A stretch of DNA of 64,000 bases from Ifrita kowaldi (lineage: Eukaryota; Chordata; Aves; Passeriformes; Cinclosomatidae). Shown piece after piece: positions 36,901-48,935 of the stretch (positions within the stretch are counted from its first letter, which is position 1; every line of letters begins with the position of its first letter). The position numbers and the translations under genes were made by a program. The stretch is taken from the NCBI GenBank assembly GCA_013398055.1, contig VZRS01014296.1:248001-312000 (forward strand). Direction: 5' to 3'. The notes below the pieces were generated by a model. That model was not told the origin of the DNA and did no database searches. It saw only the letters and a program-made list of their open reading frames with translations.

Positions 36901-39059
36901 AGGCAGAACCTCGCCAGATTGTTGTGGCTAAAAAATTATAAATCACCAGAGGAGTGGCGAAATGAAGTAATTTAAAACAATTTTTTTTTTTAATCCACTT
37001 ACCATTAAAGGATTCAACACCAACACATACTTCCTTTATAGAAACAGGGAAAAGTTTCTTTTTGCCCAACTTAATGTATTGGGTTTGTATAGCAGGGAGT
37101 ACAGGATGACTTCTGTGAGAAGCTGTCGGAGAGTTTCTGTGTCTGATGGAGCCAGTGCCAGCTGGCTCCAAGATGGACCCACCGCTGGCCAAGGCTCATT
37201 CAGCGCAGCATTTGACCCAACACCTTTGACACCAGCTAAGGGCATCAGATGTCTCTGATCCATGTTGCTTCCACACTGAGCAGCAGAGCAGGCAGAAGCA
37301 GGATAGTGTTGGGTGCAGGCCTGGCCAGGAACAATGACTCCTCTGCATTTTCCGTGACCTTCTCACCCTTTGGAATCCATGGCAGCTGCTGACTTAGCAG
37401 GCCAGCCACTGCCAGGGTTGAACACTGCCAGGTACCAGAAGGATTTACGCTCTCAAGCTAGTTGCTTCTCTCTTCCATAGCAACAGCAGCATTATTTCCC
37501 AAACTGAATTTGCCCAGCAGTCCAGCCTGGATCTAACACTGTATCCTGTATGTGACAGTACACCATTCCATTGCCAAAACACCCCCTAACCCCTCCAGCA
37601 TGCTTAATGATGAACAAAGCACTAAATTTGTTCTCAGTAATTACATACTTGAGGCAGATACTGTATGACATGAGAGATGAGAGTGTGTTGAACTTGTACC
37701 AGGCCACAGCTTTCCCCTGTTTGCATGGCCAGGTGTGTGACAGAGGTGTCCAGCACACACCACATCAGTGTGATTTAATGGTGATTTAATGGAGTTCCCA
37801 TCAGTGTGGTGCAATCCTGGAGCGCGGCCTTTCCGACAGAGAGGAGAGCAGAGACAGGCTCAGATAAGCATGTTTCACAAGGAAACAGGAGTATTTCCAG
37901 CTACCTTTGTTCTTTAAATGTGTGTGAAGACATAAACACTTGGTGTTCTGGAGGAGGACAGCTGTTCCTCCCGTGCCACAAGTGGCTGTTCCTTAGGGAG
38001 TCAGCAGCACTCCAGAGCACCCTGGTACTTCTCCAGCTTTCAGCCTGCTTCCTGCTGGGCAGTCTGCTCCATTCGTGTCTGATTCTATTCCCTTGAGGGC
38101 AGCACTCAGAATATTCCCTCAGTGCCCAGCAGGCACCGTCTGCCAGGAGCAAGGGGCACCCCCGGAGAGGGGCTCAGCTGGAGAACGGTCCTGACCATCA
38201 CTATCAGAGTCTCATGCAAACCCCTCAAGATCACAACCACAGAGTCTGAGGAAGGCAGAAGTTTAACAGTAATGGGAGAAAAGCCCAGGACCATCCAGAT
38301 GTTCCAGTGCTCTGGAAGTCAAAGATCAAAAAAAAAAAAATACCTGCCATGTATTAGAAGTGTTAGTTCAGCTGGGTCTTCTGTGACACTGAAGTCAGTC
38401 ATCGGTGTTAGCATGACAAATTACCAGCAGCTCTAGATTGTTAATTCTCCTTAAGGTCTCAAATGTCCATGGGTGATAGATTTGACCCCAGATCCACTTT
38501 ATACAGGGGTTGAGACCAGCTTTCACCCATAAACTAATCTCAGAAACGTAAACCAAAAAACTATAGAAAATGTTTTTATTAAATCCAAGAGACAAATCCA
38601 CAAGAATGATGTGCTGAGCTCTGCTCTACAATGAACCCCTCCCTTCCTGAGCAGAGCTTTTCAGTAGCAGTGAAGATTCCTGAAATCTAATTTATTTTTT
38701 TAATTATTAAGATGTTGTCCATGAAATAACATTTAAAGCTGATGTCAGTCACTGGAGTTGTTTGGATTGCTTCCGAAACAGCCTCATGTAGAAGAGTGCA
38801 GTATTTTGGCAGTCAGCAGTAACAGGTATTACATGAGAGCTCAGAAATCAGTTCTTTCCTGTGATCTCATCCCCCTGATGAACAAACCCTTTAATTAACC
38901 AAGCAGTGCAGTTGGCTCACTCATGTAGCAGCACCACTCACTGACTGTGTGAAGAGAAGCTACTGCAGAGAGGAGGAGTCCATTAAAGAAAGAGAAAACT
39001 CCCCTACAGCCTTTCAGGGAGATTATAAAACTGCATCAAAGCTAAATTGACATTAATCC
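33902..39059. other. Intergenic DNA; no gene seen
   Basis: No recognisable exon was found. A poly-G gap at 34.6 kb is listed separately. Isolated CpGs cluster weakly around 35.82-35.97 kb. A 13-base poly-A run lies at 38328-38340. The direct repeat TGATTTAATGG occurs twice at about 37.77-37.79 kb. Confidence 0.5.
34619..34643. other. Assembly gap (11 N) inside a G homopolymer
   Basis: Ten G precede and four G follow the Ns at 34629-34639. The gap therefore lies inside a poly-G tract, a common sequencing drop-out. The N count is probably nominal rather than measured. Confidence 0.95.
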
Positions 39060-40330
39060 AATTCTCATTTCACCGTTTGCCAACAAAAGCGCGTGTGTGA
39101 CACGGAACAGTCTCTTCACTTTTTAACCAAAGTCTGGAATGCAAATTCAATTTTTATTTTGTCTTTGATCTAACCTTAGAGGAAGTCTGCAAAAGTCGTT
39201 CTTTCAGGTTTTAATTCACCAGGGGTCTCCTGAGGCACCAGCCTGGGTTGATCCCCTTCCCTGCCAGGTGCTGGGGTCACTCCTATAAACTGGACGGGGC
39301 TACTGCTCCGCTCCCCAAGAACTTCACCAACAGAGAGCCATCGGTTTCCTTCCGTGCGCTGGGGATCACTGCGAGACTTTCCAGCTCCCTTCCCCAGCCA
39401 CAGGTTGGTGTCAGCAGGGACTTTTAGCGAGTACTGAAGCTGAACTATCACCTCACCCGGGAGCACTGTGGCCGTAACTCCTCGTACACACGGCAGCAGC
39501 TCGTGCTGTTCTCTGCAGCTTCTTCCCACTTGCTCTGGAGTTCAGAGCACAGTCTGGGCAGGGAGAAGCAGCACTCACAGCTCGATCAGCGTGGCAGGAA
39601 CTCAGCGAGGTCGGCCCTTCACCACAGCCCGCCGTGGGGGGAACGATACCCAGCCATCTCCTGTTTTGCCCCGATTTTGAAACCAATGTGACCAGTAGGG
39701 AGTTGTCAAACCTTCAATATTTAATTTGAGGCACTATGATAAAACTCAAAATTAAGCTGGATCCAGGGCAAAGTGATTAAAAACATGGCTGGGGAACGGT
39801 CCTACTCGCACCTGCCTCAGGCACTTCAATCTGCCGCAGAAACGCGTCAGCGTCCTCCCTGCGGGATTCAGAGGAAGAGCGGCCCTCCTCAGCAGCGCAT
39901 GATTAGAGACTTTGAAGTTGCAAAACCTACATGAATGCCAGAGGGAATCTTTTTGTTCATCCCGACGGCATTCACTGCAGGGATTATCGCTAGGAACGTA
40001 AATGAGGCGAGCATGGGTGCGGTGACAATTTGTAATCTATTCTGATGTCTTTACATCACCTTCCTGCTCGGAACAGCCCTGCTGCCTGTATCCACTGCCT
40101 GATAACAGCGGCAGCTTTCAGTCTCCTGTTTTAATCTACACAGTTGTTAAAATTCACTTTTCAGCAATTACCTGGCATAAGTTTTAGGAGAAGTTTGGGG
40201 TTGCTGTACCCAGCCAGCTGATTAAAGCTGCAGAGCTCCGAAGTGCTCTGGGCTCCTGTTGGACTCGGGACGATCTTTCCCTTCAATAGCCTGAGCAGTG
40301 ATAGAATATTCACGTAGGTTGTCCGTACAG
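39060..40330. promoter_or_regulatory. CpG-enriched intergenic block, possible orphan promoter or enhancer
   Basis: CpG dinucleotides are markedly more frequent here than in the flanking tens of kilobases. For example, six occur in the 60 bp at 39841-39900 (including ACGCGT), with many more in 39290-39660 and 39960-40030. A minus-strand donor-like site, GAGCT|GTGAGTG, lies near 39577, but no ATG-initiated conserved frame was recognised. The frames at 39176-39529 and 39453-39686 lack recognisable domains. Possibilities are the promoter of an unannotated transcript, a distal SPNS2 or SPNS3 enhancer, or a decayed CpG island. Confidence 0.35.
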
Positions 40331-43300
40331 AACCAAAACTGAAAATTCATTCCTGATAATTCTATCTGGAGAGGACCTGCCTCACACAAACCACAAGAGA
40401 CTCCACAGCTGAAGCCCTTTCTACAAAAGCAGTATCAGACCTATTTGCAAACTCTAGACAAGTGCAGTTATTTGAACAGGGAGCCTTGTCTATCTCCACT
40501 AAGCAAGAAAAACACAATAAACTTGGCAGCTTGTCTTAAAATCCGGGAATGCTGGATTCTAGCACACTTCCCCAGCCAGCAGCATCTTCCCTCCTGCTGT
40601 TCAGTGACAGCACACACAGAGCAGTGTCCATCAGCCGGTGCACAGGGGAATTATTGGGGAAAAGCTGTTTCAAGGGCGGTTTCAAGCTGAAGTAGAACAC
40701 CATGTAATCTCCATTTACCTGTTATTATTCCTTATTAGAGAAAGAAGAGCCTCTCAGTGATCACTTACACAGCGAGATGTAACAGAACTGAAGAGCTGAC
40801 TCTCAGTGCAGTCAGCAGAGCACAGCACGTGCACCAGCCCCTTCACAGTGCTCTACAGTGGGAAATCACATCTCAGCTCCTTGTCCAGGTGCACAGGGGA
40901 CACACAGCCTATGGGACTGGGAAAAATCCTATTCTCTTTTTATGTTACCCAGTTGATGCTCTGCCCACACTTCAAGGACCTTGCTGTCATTCAGAAATGA
41001 GAGCATTTTGAGGTGTGTGCCCTTCATTACAGAAAATCATGCTCAGAGCAAGTCTGTGGTAAATCACATGGAAAAAAAAAATTATCTGCAGGAGAAGAGA
41101 TTCCCAAAGCACCCCAGCCAGCCCTGCAATTATTTGACAGCTAGTTTGGGGAGAAAATGGAGCTAAACAAAGGCTGCAGCACGTGCAGTGCTCTCACTTA
41201 CAGCACAAGTTAAACAAGTTACAGAAAATGGGCCTGTCAGCCAAACAGGGATTTCAGGCAATATCTTAATTCCCAAAAAACAGTCTATTGACAGTGATTT
41301 ACATGTGACAGGAAGGCTCCCAAGCAGATGGGAAGCTGGCAGACTGTTTGGATAGCTGCAGTCCAAGGAAGATTGCCACTGAATGCTCCAACAGTTCTAT
41401 AGAGCAGAGACAAACTAAATATGCAAACTGTAAATGCAATTAAAAGGACTGGAGGGATTGGTTAGGAAAGGAGAACGAGAAGGGCTTGAAAGGTATATGT
41501 GGAAATATTTAGGCTAACACGTGGGATTTGTATGACAATATTAAGAAGGATGAGTATCAGACAAAGAATAAATTTATGGGGAAATCCACAAGGCTGTTTA
41601 CTAATGCTACTGATACACTTAACTAAGATAATTAAAAGCTATAAGCTGACATGCCATTTAAGGAAAAAAAATTATAGGAAATAGCCTGGCATCAGGAAAG
41701 AATAAATTGGTCCAATATACATTTCATAAGTCTCACAAACACAAACACACACACACACTCTCTCTCTCCTGCTTCGTCACTCTCACACTTACTTGAGTTC
41801 TACATTTTTAGGTCTCCCAGTTCAGCACTGACACCATAATTTCTCATGGGATATTAGGACCTGTGTCCTCAGAGTCAGCATTTAGTTCTGTCCCTCAGGA
41901 ACTCATATTCTGCTTTCCACGTGTGCCAGTGGGAGGAGGACTGGAGCAGCCATCCTGAGGGCCAGGTAACCCCTTTCATCACAGTGTGTGGCTCAGGGTA
42001 CAGTCCAGGTACCACTGTGCCTGTGCAGGCAGCCCCTGCCTGGCACAGCAGCTCCAGTTTGACACCTGTTGCAGGGGAATGGCCCAGCCCAGGGACACAC
42101 AAGGTGCTCTGCAAAACCCCCAGCACGTCAGACAGCCCAGTCACAGGTGGAGGTGCTGTCACTTATAGCATAGAGATGACAAAAAATGTCCCACCCAGAG
42201 TTTACTCTTTCAGCTGGCAAATGACAAACTGACTTTGTGCCATTCTGGGGGCACATGAGTTGTCCTCTGCATTGTCCTGCTCCTTAGGGATCACTTTTGC
42301 AGTACACAGAGAACAGAACTGAGTCCCAGCCATGTCCGACTCCCAGCCCCTGTCTAAAGGGAAGCTCCTTGGAGCCAGCCCCCTGCAAGCAGGGACAAAC
42401 AAACATCAAAGGGAAAGGGGGCAGAAAGCAGTAACGCCCCTGGGGCTGTGGAGGTTAACAGGAAGCAGTGCTCTCTTCTAAGCACCAGCAAGGTCACCCC
42501 CAGCACGACAGACAGCTGTACATTTCATCCACAGGTTTTGTATTTCAGATGATGCATGCACAGACCAACAACTTTCAAAGTACAGCTAACAACCCAAAAC
42601 TTACCAGCACCACCACTTAGTCCCTTCAGCATCTTCTTGTAGCTGGAGAGATGCATTTCCTGACAAAGGCTTTATTCTCTTCCCTCCCAGGACTGTTTAT
42701 GTTCCATGACACTTCTTACACCTTCTGTCTCACACAGTGGGCCAAGAGCTCAAAGCCCTTTGATTTCCTGCTTCTCTATGACTACTGAAATCTGATTAAT
42801 TCTTCTGGGGTTTTGTAGATCTAAAACCAGCCCTGAGCATCCCAACGCGTACCTACTGCTGGAGGCTCAAGTTAGTGAGATCCTGGTGCCCAACCAGAAA
42901 TGTTTCCTGAGTGGATCAGCTGCAGCAGAGTATTTGTGATTTACAATAAACCCCTTACTGCTACGGCAGACATGCACACAGGAAATAACAAAAAAGCCCA
43001 GCTAAAACACTGTGACCTCTTACAAGACTTAAAGAACTGCCTGTACTTGAGACAAGATAAAAATAAAGTTGCAGTAGTCTAATTTAAAATGAGAGAACAT
43101 CTGGTTGTTATTGAAGGTGTCATCAGCATCATTAGTCACCTGTAGCATTTAGAGCACTTATAAAGTAGCAAATAAGGTTGTGTGAGCACCTGTGCCTTTA
43201 TAACCCTTTCCAAAGTTAGCATTTGATAAGACAATGTTTGATAAAAATTTAAAATAGGAGTAATTCAAGTGCAACATAAAGTGATTGGTGTACTAAATAC

Positions 43301-46300
43301 AGGCAAAGTACATTGCCCAAGTTTACAAGTTTATAAAATATGTAATACATGTATTAAAAAGTTGCACTTATGGTTTCAGCAGTTTTCCTGCAAATTCAAT
43401 GCTGAATACCCTGAATATTCCTGCTACATCCCTACTAAGCCAAGGAGATTGCGATGCTGCAATGGTTGGGGTGTGGATGTCAGTGACCAGAGTTTAACAT
43501 CCCTCTTCTGGGTTCTGCTGTACAAACTTAACGTAGAATTATTTTCGTGGAACTTGTTGGAGGTGACTTGCAATTAAATGACACATTTAATGTCCCTGTC
43601 TGGCAGCACTCTGAGAAACTGTTTTAAGGAGAATGTCCTGTACTAAATGCACTGTAATGAACACAGTGAGTCTCTCAGTAGGAGCTTCTCAGTGACACAG
43701 AGAATCCAGAGGTGCCACTCCAGCAGGGCTAGGCCAGGAGTTAAACCAGGCCTTCATGACCCAGGTGAGGAATTCTGACCCTGGAGAGCCGCAGACAGAG
43801 TCTCTCACAGAGATGTTAAAATATCACTCCCCTTGGCTGGCTGGGAGTGTGCAGCTCTTTCCCTCCCTTACAGCCAGGTCAGTGTCTTTAAAAGCAGGTG
43901 GATGTATTTGCCTTGTACCATTTCAAGCCTTTTAACCACAGAACAGAGCAAGACTATTTTTTAAAGCAGGGTGCTGAGTGATGCTGGGCTTGGCCAGTCT
44001 CCCAGCAGACAGGAGAGTTGTTTACTGTTGACAGACTGAGACACACTACAGCGCCTATGGAAAAGGCTCTTCATTCCTGTTTCATCTTTCCACTTAGGTA
44101 ATTCCCTTTCTCCTTCAGATCACTACATGTATTTCTAAAATTAATCATCACATGTCCTTTATTGTGTATTTTATCCTGTAGTTCAGAAAATGAGCTTGTT
44201 GCCACTGAAGGTCTACAAAATACTCCCAAAGCTGATTTTCACCAAATGAGACTTTTTAGGAGCAGGAGCTGTGCTGGGCCAATAGACCCTTCTCTGTGTT
44301 CCCTGTGTCCCTGCTGCTGCCACAGAGGGACAGATGACCCATCTGAGCACCACCAAGAGCTCAAGTAAGAGTTTGCTTCGCTCCAGCTCCAACTGTTTGG
44401 AAGCAACAGTCAAGAGTCAGTTCCATCTACCTCCCCTCAATTAATGTGATCAGATTTTCCCAACTCCTCTGCGCAGCACCTCCATCCTGTAGGAATGCTG
44501 GCCTTCCCTTCCTCAGCTGAAGAGACAAAATATTCTGGAACACTCAGGATGTCTTTAGGTAGCTCCTGGGGATTGTTCAATGAATTTTCCAGTGGTTAAA
44601 TCCATATTCTTATATGTGTCAGAGTCATTTAAAGTGAGATCTTGCACCTTGTCCAACCAGATCATGACAACATAAAACAACTCAATCTTAGTCTCAAACT
44701 GTACATCATTGCTGTCTCTCAGCAGTTTTTGTAGATATTAGCAAAAAAATCCTGTTTTCACTGAAATTTTGCAGCATCCTTAATCAGGGGAGATGAAGGA
44801 ACAGTTTTATCAGATCAGAGAAAAAGTAGTCTCTTGTCTCAATCAGAGACCAGCTGGAGTCAATTCAGGAAAAAATGAAAGAAACTGTACAGGGTTTAAG
44901 GCCAGTGCCTAATTTTAGAATAAAACACTTCCCTAAGGATCTTTACAGTAACTTTCCTTCATGTCAGGGATTTTTTTTCTTGTTGCCCACCAAAAACCTT
45001 TGGAAATGTTTATTTGCAGTGAACACAGCACTGCTGGGCCATAGGAAGGTGGGTATAGCAGGTACAGATGTATTTTACAGCTCAAGCCAAGCTGGAGTCC
45101 CAGTATCTCCTCAGGGCTGTATTTTGTGTGTGTACATCAGACTGCAATGTTTTATGTACCCATAAAATTATAATGCAATCAGTAACAGATACTTATTGAA
45201 CAACATCCTGATTTCATAAACAGACCTAAATTGTCTCCAAACTTCCTGCCCCACTTCAAAAAGCAGTGTCACAGACATCACTTTTTACAACCAAACCCAG
45301 CCCATGGTTATCACAAGGTGTGAAGTAAAGCAATGTTTGGGCAGCAATTACAACATTCCTCATTGTTACCTGTAAGCATCAGAGGAATACAAAGTGCTTT
45401 GATCTAAGGAAGAGGCAGTGCAGGATTCCAGGTAGAGTTTAGCAGAAATTTATTTCATGAAGAGCTTCATTAACCTGAACTGTTTTACATCTCATTAGCT
45501 TCAGACACTCAGGTTTAACATATATTCACTTCTTCCACTTCTGCACTCCTTCCTCCTCTGTCAGATGGTTCCTGACTGCTTTGCTATACACCAGCAGTAG
45601 CTCCCACCACCACTGCTGGACACTGCTCTGGTAAAACATGCTGATTCTGGAATTACTTCAGCTGGCACTAAAGCCTTCCAAGGGAAGGCTGAAAGCAGCA
45701 TTCCTCTTGGCTACAGAATATTAATTTTTCTGAAGTTTGAGTTTACTTGCCATGCTGGAGCATTCCCTTCCACATCCCTCATGACACAGGATCTAGTCAA
45801 GAAAAATTGGTGAAACCTCCATGTCCTGCAGTCCCAGAGATCACACGGTCCAGGGACAGAGGCCATCAAACCTTTGTCCTGGCATTCCTCTGTGAAAGCC
45901 AACAGCTGCTCACCTCACTAGAGCACATCTTTTACTCAGATGTGTGGCAGCCCCTTTTCTCCTTTCTGTGGATCCCTCTAATCCAAATTCCTTTCCTTTG
46001 ATTTTCCCATCTTCAGCTTTCTTCTTGTTACTGTCCCAACTTCCTGTGCCCTTTCCTACTTTCACGTTATGGCACTCTAAGCATGTTAAATTCCTGCCAA
46101 TCAAAGCTGCAGAGCAGGGGGCTCTCCTGAGAACACTCACCTGTTTTCTGCTGCTTTAGGCTACAAGAACTGAGCATTTGAAATCTTTACTTTGGTGTCT
46201 GTGAAGGTCTGACCTTGGAGATGGCACAGTCTGAGGGCCCCTCACTGACACATTCCTGCACTGGTGGCTGTTACCTTAAGGCCTCTCAGAACAGTCTTGA

Positions 46301-46810
46301 GAAGATGAAAAAGAGAAACTGAAGAAATCTGGAGAAAAGTCAGCACTTAAATGCCATGAAATAGTCATGGCTCAGGTAGTTCATCTCAACTCATTGCAGG
46401 ACACTCCTCTAGTTCTAAAAGGAATAGCAAGAGAATTGAAATCTCATCTGTTCTGGCAACACTGTCAGTGAATACCATTTGGAATATTTTTAATTAGCCT
46501 TTTCATTATCACCATCTACTTTGGAGCCCTCTCAAAACCGTTCTAAACAGATCTGTGCAGAGCACCTTACAAGTACATGACGATGCAAGGCTGGATCACA
46601 GTTCCAAGAGTTCCCCTCCCTACCAGGGCACAGCCAGTTTGCTGAATGGCACTAACACTCCATTGCTGCTCTAATCTTTGTTAGGAAAAGTGCTGTAAAT
46701 CCAAGGGCACCACTGCCAGGGACAAGCCTAAGGGACTCTGTGAACCTGTCTGTGGCTGCTGCCACAGTGTGAGCTCTGGACACTCTTCAAAGGGAAGCAC
46801 TGAGCAGGGA
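40331..46810. other. Intergenic DNA; no gene seen
   Basis: Mixed-composition unique sequence with one CA/TC microsatellite, listed separately. Open frames such as 41875-42162 (minus) and 41921-42232 (plus) overlap each other on opposite strands and show no domain. Confidence 0.5.
41734..41770. repeat. (CA)n/(TC)n compound microsatellite
   Basis: CACAAACACAAACACACACA passes into CACACTCTCTCTCTC. It is a compound dinucleotide repeat with no associated gene. Confidence 0.9.
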
Positions 46811-46811
46811 A

Positions 46812-46940
46812 CAAACAGCCTGAGAGTTCAGTCAGTCAGGTTCAAATCCCAGCTCTACCTGACCAAGACACTTCTCTGGGCTTTACTACCATTAAAAACA
46901 ACCCTGTAGATGACACTGTTCCCTCTCAGTAAAATACTGC
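46812..46940 (+). mobile_element. Probable MIR/CORE-SINE relic, sense
   Basis: GGTTCAAATCCCAGCTCTACC at 46839 matches the tRNA-derived B-box region and following core of MIR, which as I recall reads GGGTTCGAATCCCGGCTCTGCC. After it come GACC, then ACTTCTCTGGGC, then a later CTCAGTAAAATACTG, in the order expected for the MIR core and tail. Divergence is high and the 3' part has small gaps. An isolated tRNA gene is excluded because the T-stem does not pair and no other arms are present. Confidence 0.5.
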
Positions 46941-48773
46941 TCAGTTGAGGTTTTTTTGGTTACTTGCGAGTGAATTGAGTATTATACTCTTCCCTCCCTC
47001 CCATGTCATTCTTTTTTCAAGAGACACAATTTCAAAAGATGGGAGAAAACTGCAATACTGGTGCCAAAGTCCTCCTGTTGGTCTCTTTGGAAGCTGAGAA
47101 CTGCTGGCACTAGCCCAGGAAAAGCAACAAAGAACAGGAGGAGTTTGGAGAGCAGCTAGACTTGCAAACCTCAGAGCACTGTAGAATAAACCAAACACAA
47201 AACAGAATGATGATTGGCAGGGATGGGATGACTGTGCTGCTGGAAATGAAAGTGCTATGAATAATCAGGCACCTCTGACCCAGGAAAACATTGACTTCAT
47301 TTGCAGCACAAAACTGACTGCAGATGGTATTGGGGAGGGGAATCCAGCTATTCACTGTGCTTTCCCCTCACCAGAAAAATTCATTTCCTCTGTACTGTTG
47401 AGCAATGAAATGCACCTGATTGGATCTGCTGAGACAGCTGCACATAGAAGATCTGGAATGAAAAATTAAAGAGCCCATGGGGTGATGCTAAAGGTAATCC
47501 TATTAAAACAGTGGGCTGAGGGCGAAATGCACATATAACTCGTATTTTAATAAAGAATTAAAACAAATCCCTTAAAGGAACAAATTTATTTGGATACTTA
47601 TTTGAAATCTGGATGTCAGTGCACGAACAAGGACATTTCTCATTTCCCACTGCTCCCCCTGTTTGTTCCTATTACTGCTCACTTCATCCTGCACTTCCAG
47701 CTGCTCCCTGCCTCCCATCTCCCTGCATGCTGGGCACACCTGCCAGCCCTCCCTGCTCTGGCTCACATCCCTGCAAGTGCTCATTCCTGTCCAGCCTCTG
47801 CAGGGACAGGTGACAGCTTCACCTGGGGCTCTCAGCACTCCCTGCCTGCTGTGACACGTTTCCCATGGCCAGGACTCCAAGGGAGAAGGGAGAGCAGCAG
47901 CAAAGGCCCATCCTTGCAGCCGGCTGAGGGCCCTGGGTGCTCCTGTCCTCAGCTGGCACCAGAAGAGTGAGGCAGCTCCGACTGGAAAGAAGCCTGAAGA
48001 TACAGAATAACATTATTCCTTGTTACCCCTGGTCTCAGCCTTTGGCTAGTGGAGAACAGGATGGAGCAAAGCCTGCCTGGGAAGCAAATGCAAACAGCTC
48101 AGACTGTCCCTCTGGCAACCTCCCTTGCCTTCAGCATGTCCATGTCTGACATACACAGGTCCTTGCTGAAGCTCAGGTGTCACAGCCCCTCTGACAGATG
48201 CTGCCTCAGAACAAATGAGTTTAAACACTGGCTTTCCAGGGCCATTAGAAATAAAGTCCAGAGGTGAGGAGTAGGAGGAGTAGGAGGAGCAGGAGGATGC
48301 ATTTGGATCTTTTTCTTGCCCCTCCCCAGCATCACTGGAGGGCAGATGTTTGTCACATCAGGAAATAAAATGGGCATCTTATAGAAAAAGCTCAGCTTGG
48401 GTTTAAGGCAGGTTTGCCTAAAACAGCAACATGTACTTACTTGTAGTTAAAGAAGTCTGCCCTGCAATTGCTGAGATAACAGAAAAGCCAATCACTTATC
48501 AAAGTAGACCCATCCCATTGCCACCTCTAAGCTGTCTACTAGATCTCTCTTCCCTAAACAGGCTATTCTTTTCTGGTTAAACATTTGCATTTTATGGAAC
48601 ATCAGCAAATGGGAATCTTTCCCCTTTCCTCCCATACCTTGCCCTTAAAAAGACACAGAAGTTTCTCATTTAAGTTGGCAAGTCCAGGCAATCCCAGTAA
48701 GAATGACAATTTTCTTCTCCCCCAGAGACAGGTCACTGACTTCTTAAAAGCCACTGGTGTCAACACTTCAATA
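46941..48773. other. Intergenic DNA; no gene seen
   Basis: Unique sequence. The C/T-rich open frame at 47590-47970 (plus, 126 codons) is matched by one on the opposite strand and has no recognisable domain. A GGA-rich run lies at 48264-48298 (GAGGAGTAGGAGGAGTAGGA...). Confidence 0.5.
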
Positions 48774-48935
48774 ACAGAGTCACAAAATAGGTTGGGTTGG
48801 AAGGGACACCTTCCACTGGACAAGGCTGCTCCAAGCCCTCTCCAACCCGGCCTTGAACACTTCCAGGGGTGAGGCAGCCACACCCTCCATGGGCAACAAG
48901 TCCTGTTGTTCTCTCATCCTCATCCTTCCAAGAGC
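48774..48935 (-). mobile_element. CR1 LINE 3'-end fragment, antisense
   Basis: The plus strand reads GGTTGGGTTGGAAGGGACAC, then CTTCCACTGGACAAGGCTGC, then CTTGAACACTTCCAGGGG and CACCCTCCATGGGCAAC. This is the familiar antisense of the avian CR1 3' coding end and untranslated region. Compared with the consensus I remember, about 40 bp between GGAAGGGAC and ACACCTTCC is missing, and a repeated GGGAC at both breakpoints would explain a microhomology deletion. The element is a typical 5'-truncated copy and supports an avian origin for the window. Confidence 0.85.

Noticed and set aside
46836..46862. tRNA-like T-arm (GGTTCAAATCCCAG)
   Set aside because: The stem does not pair and no acceptor, D or anticodon arms are present. 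It fits the tRNA-derived part of a MIR element better.
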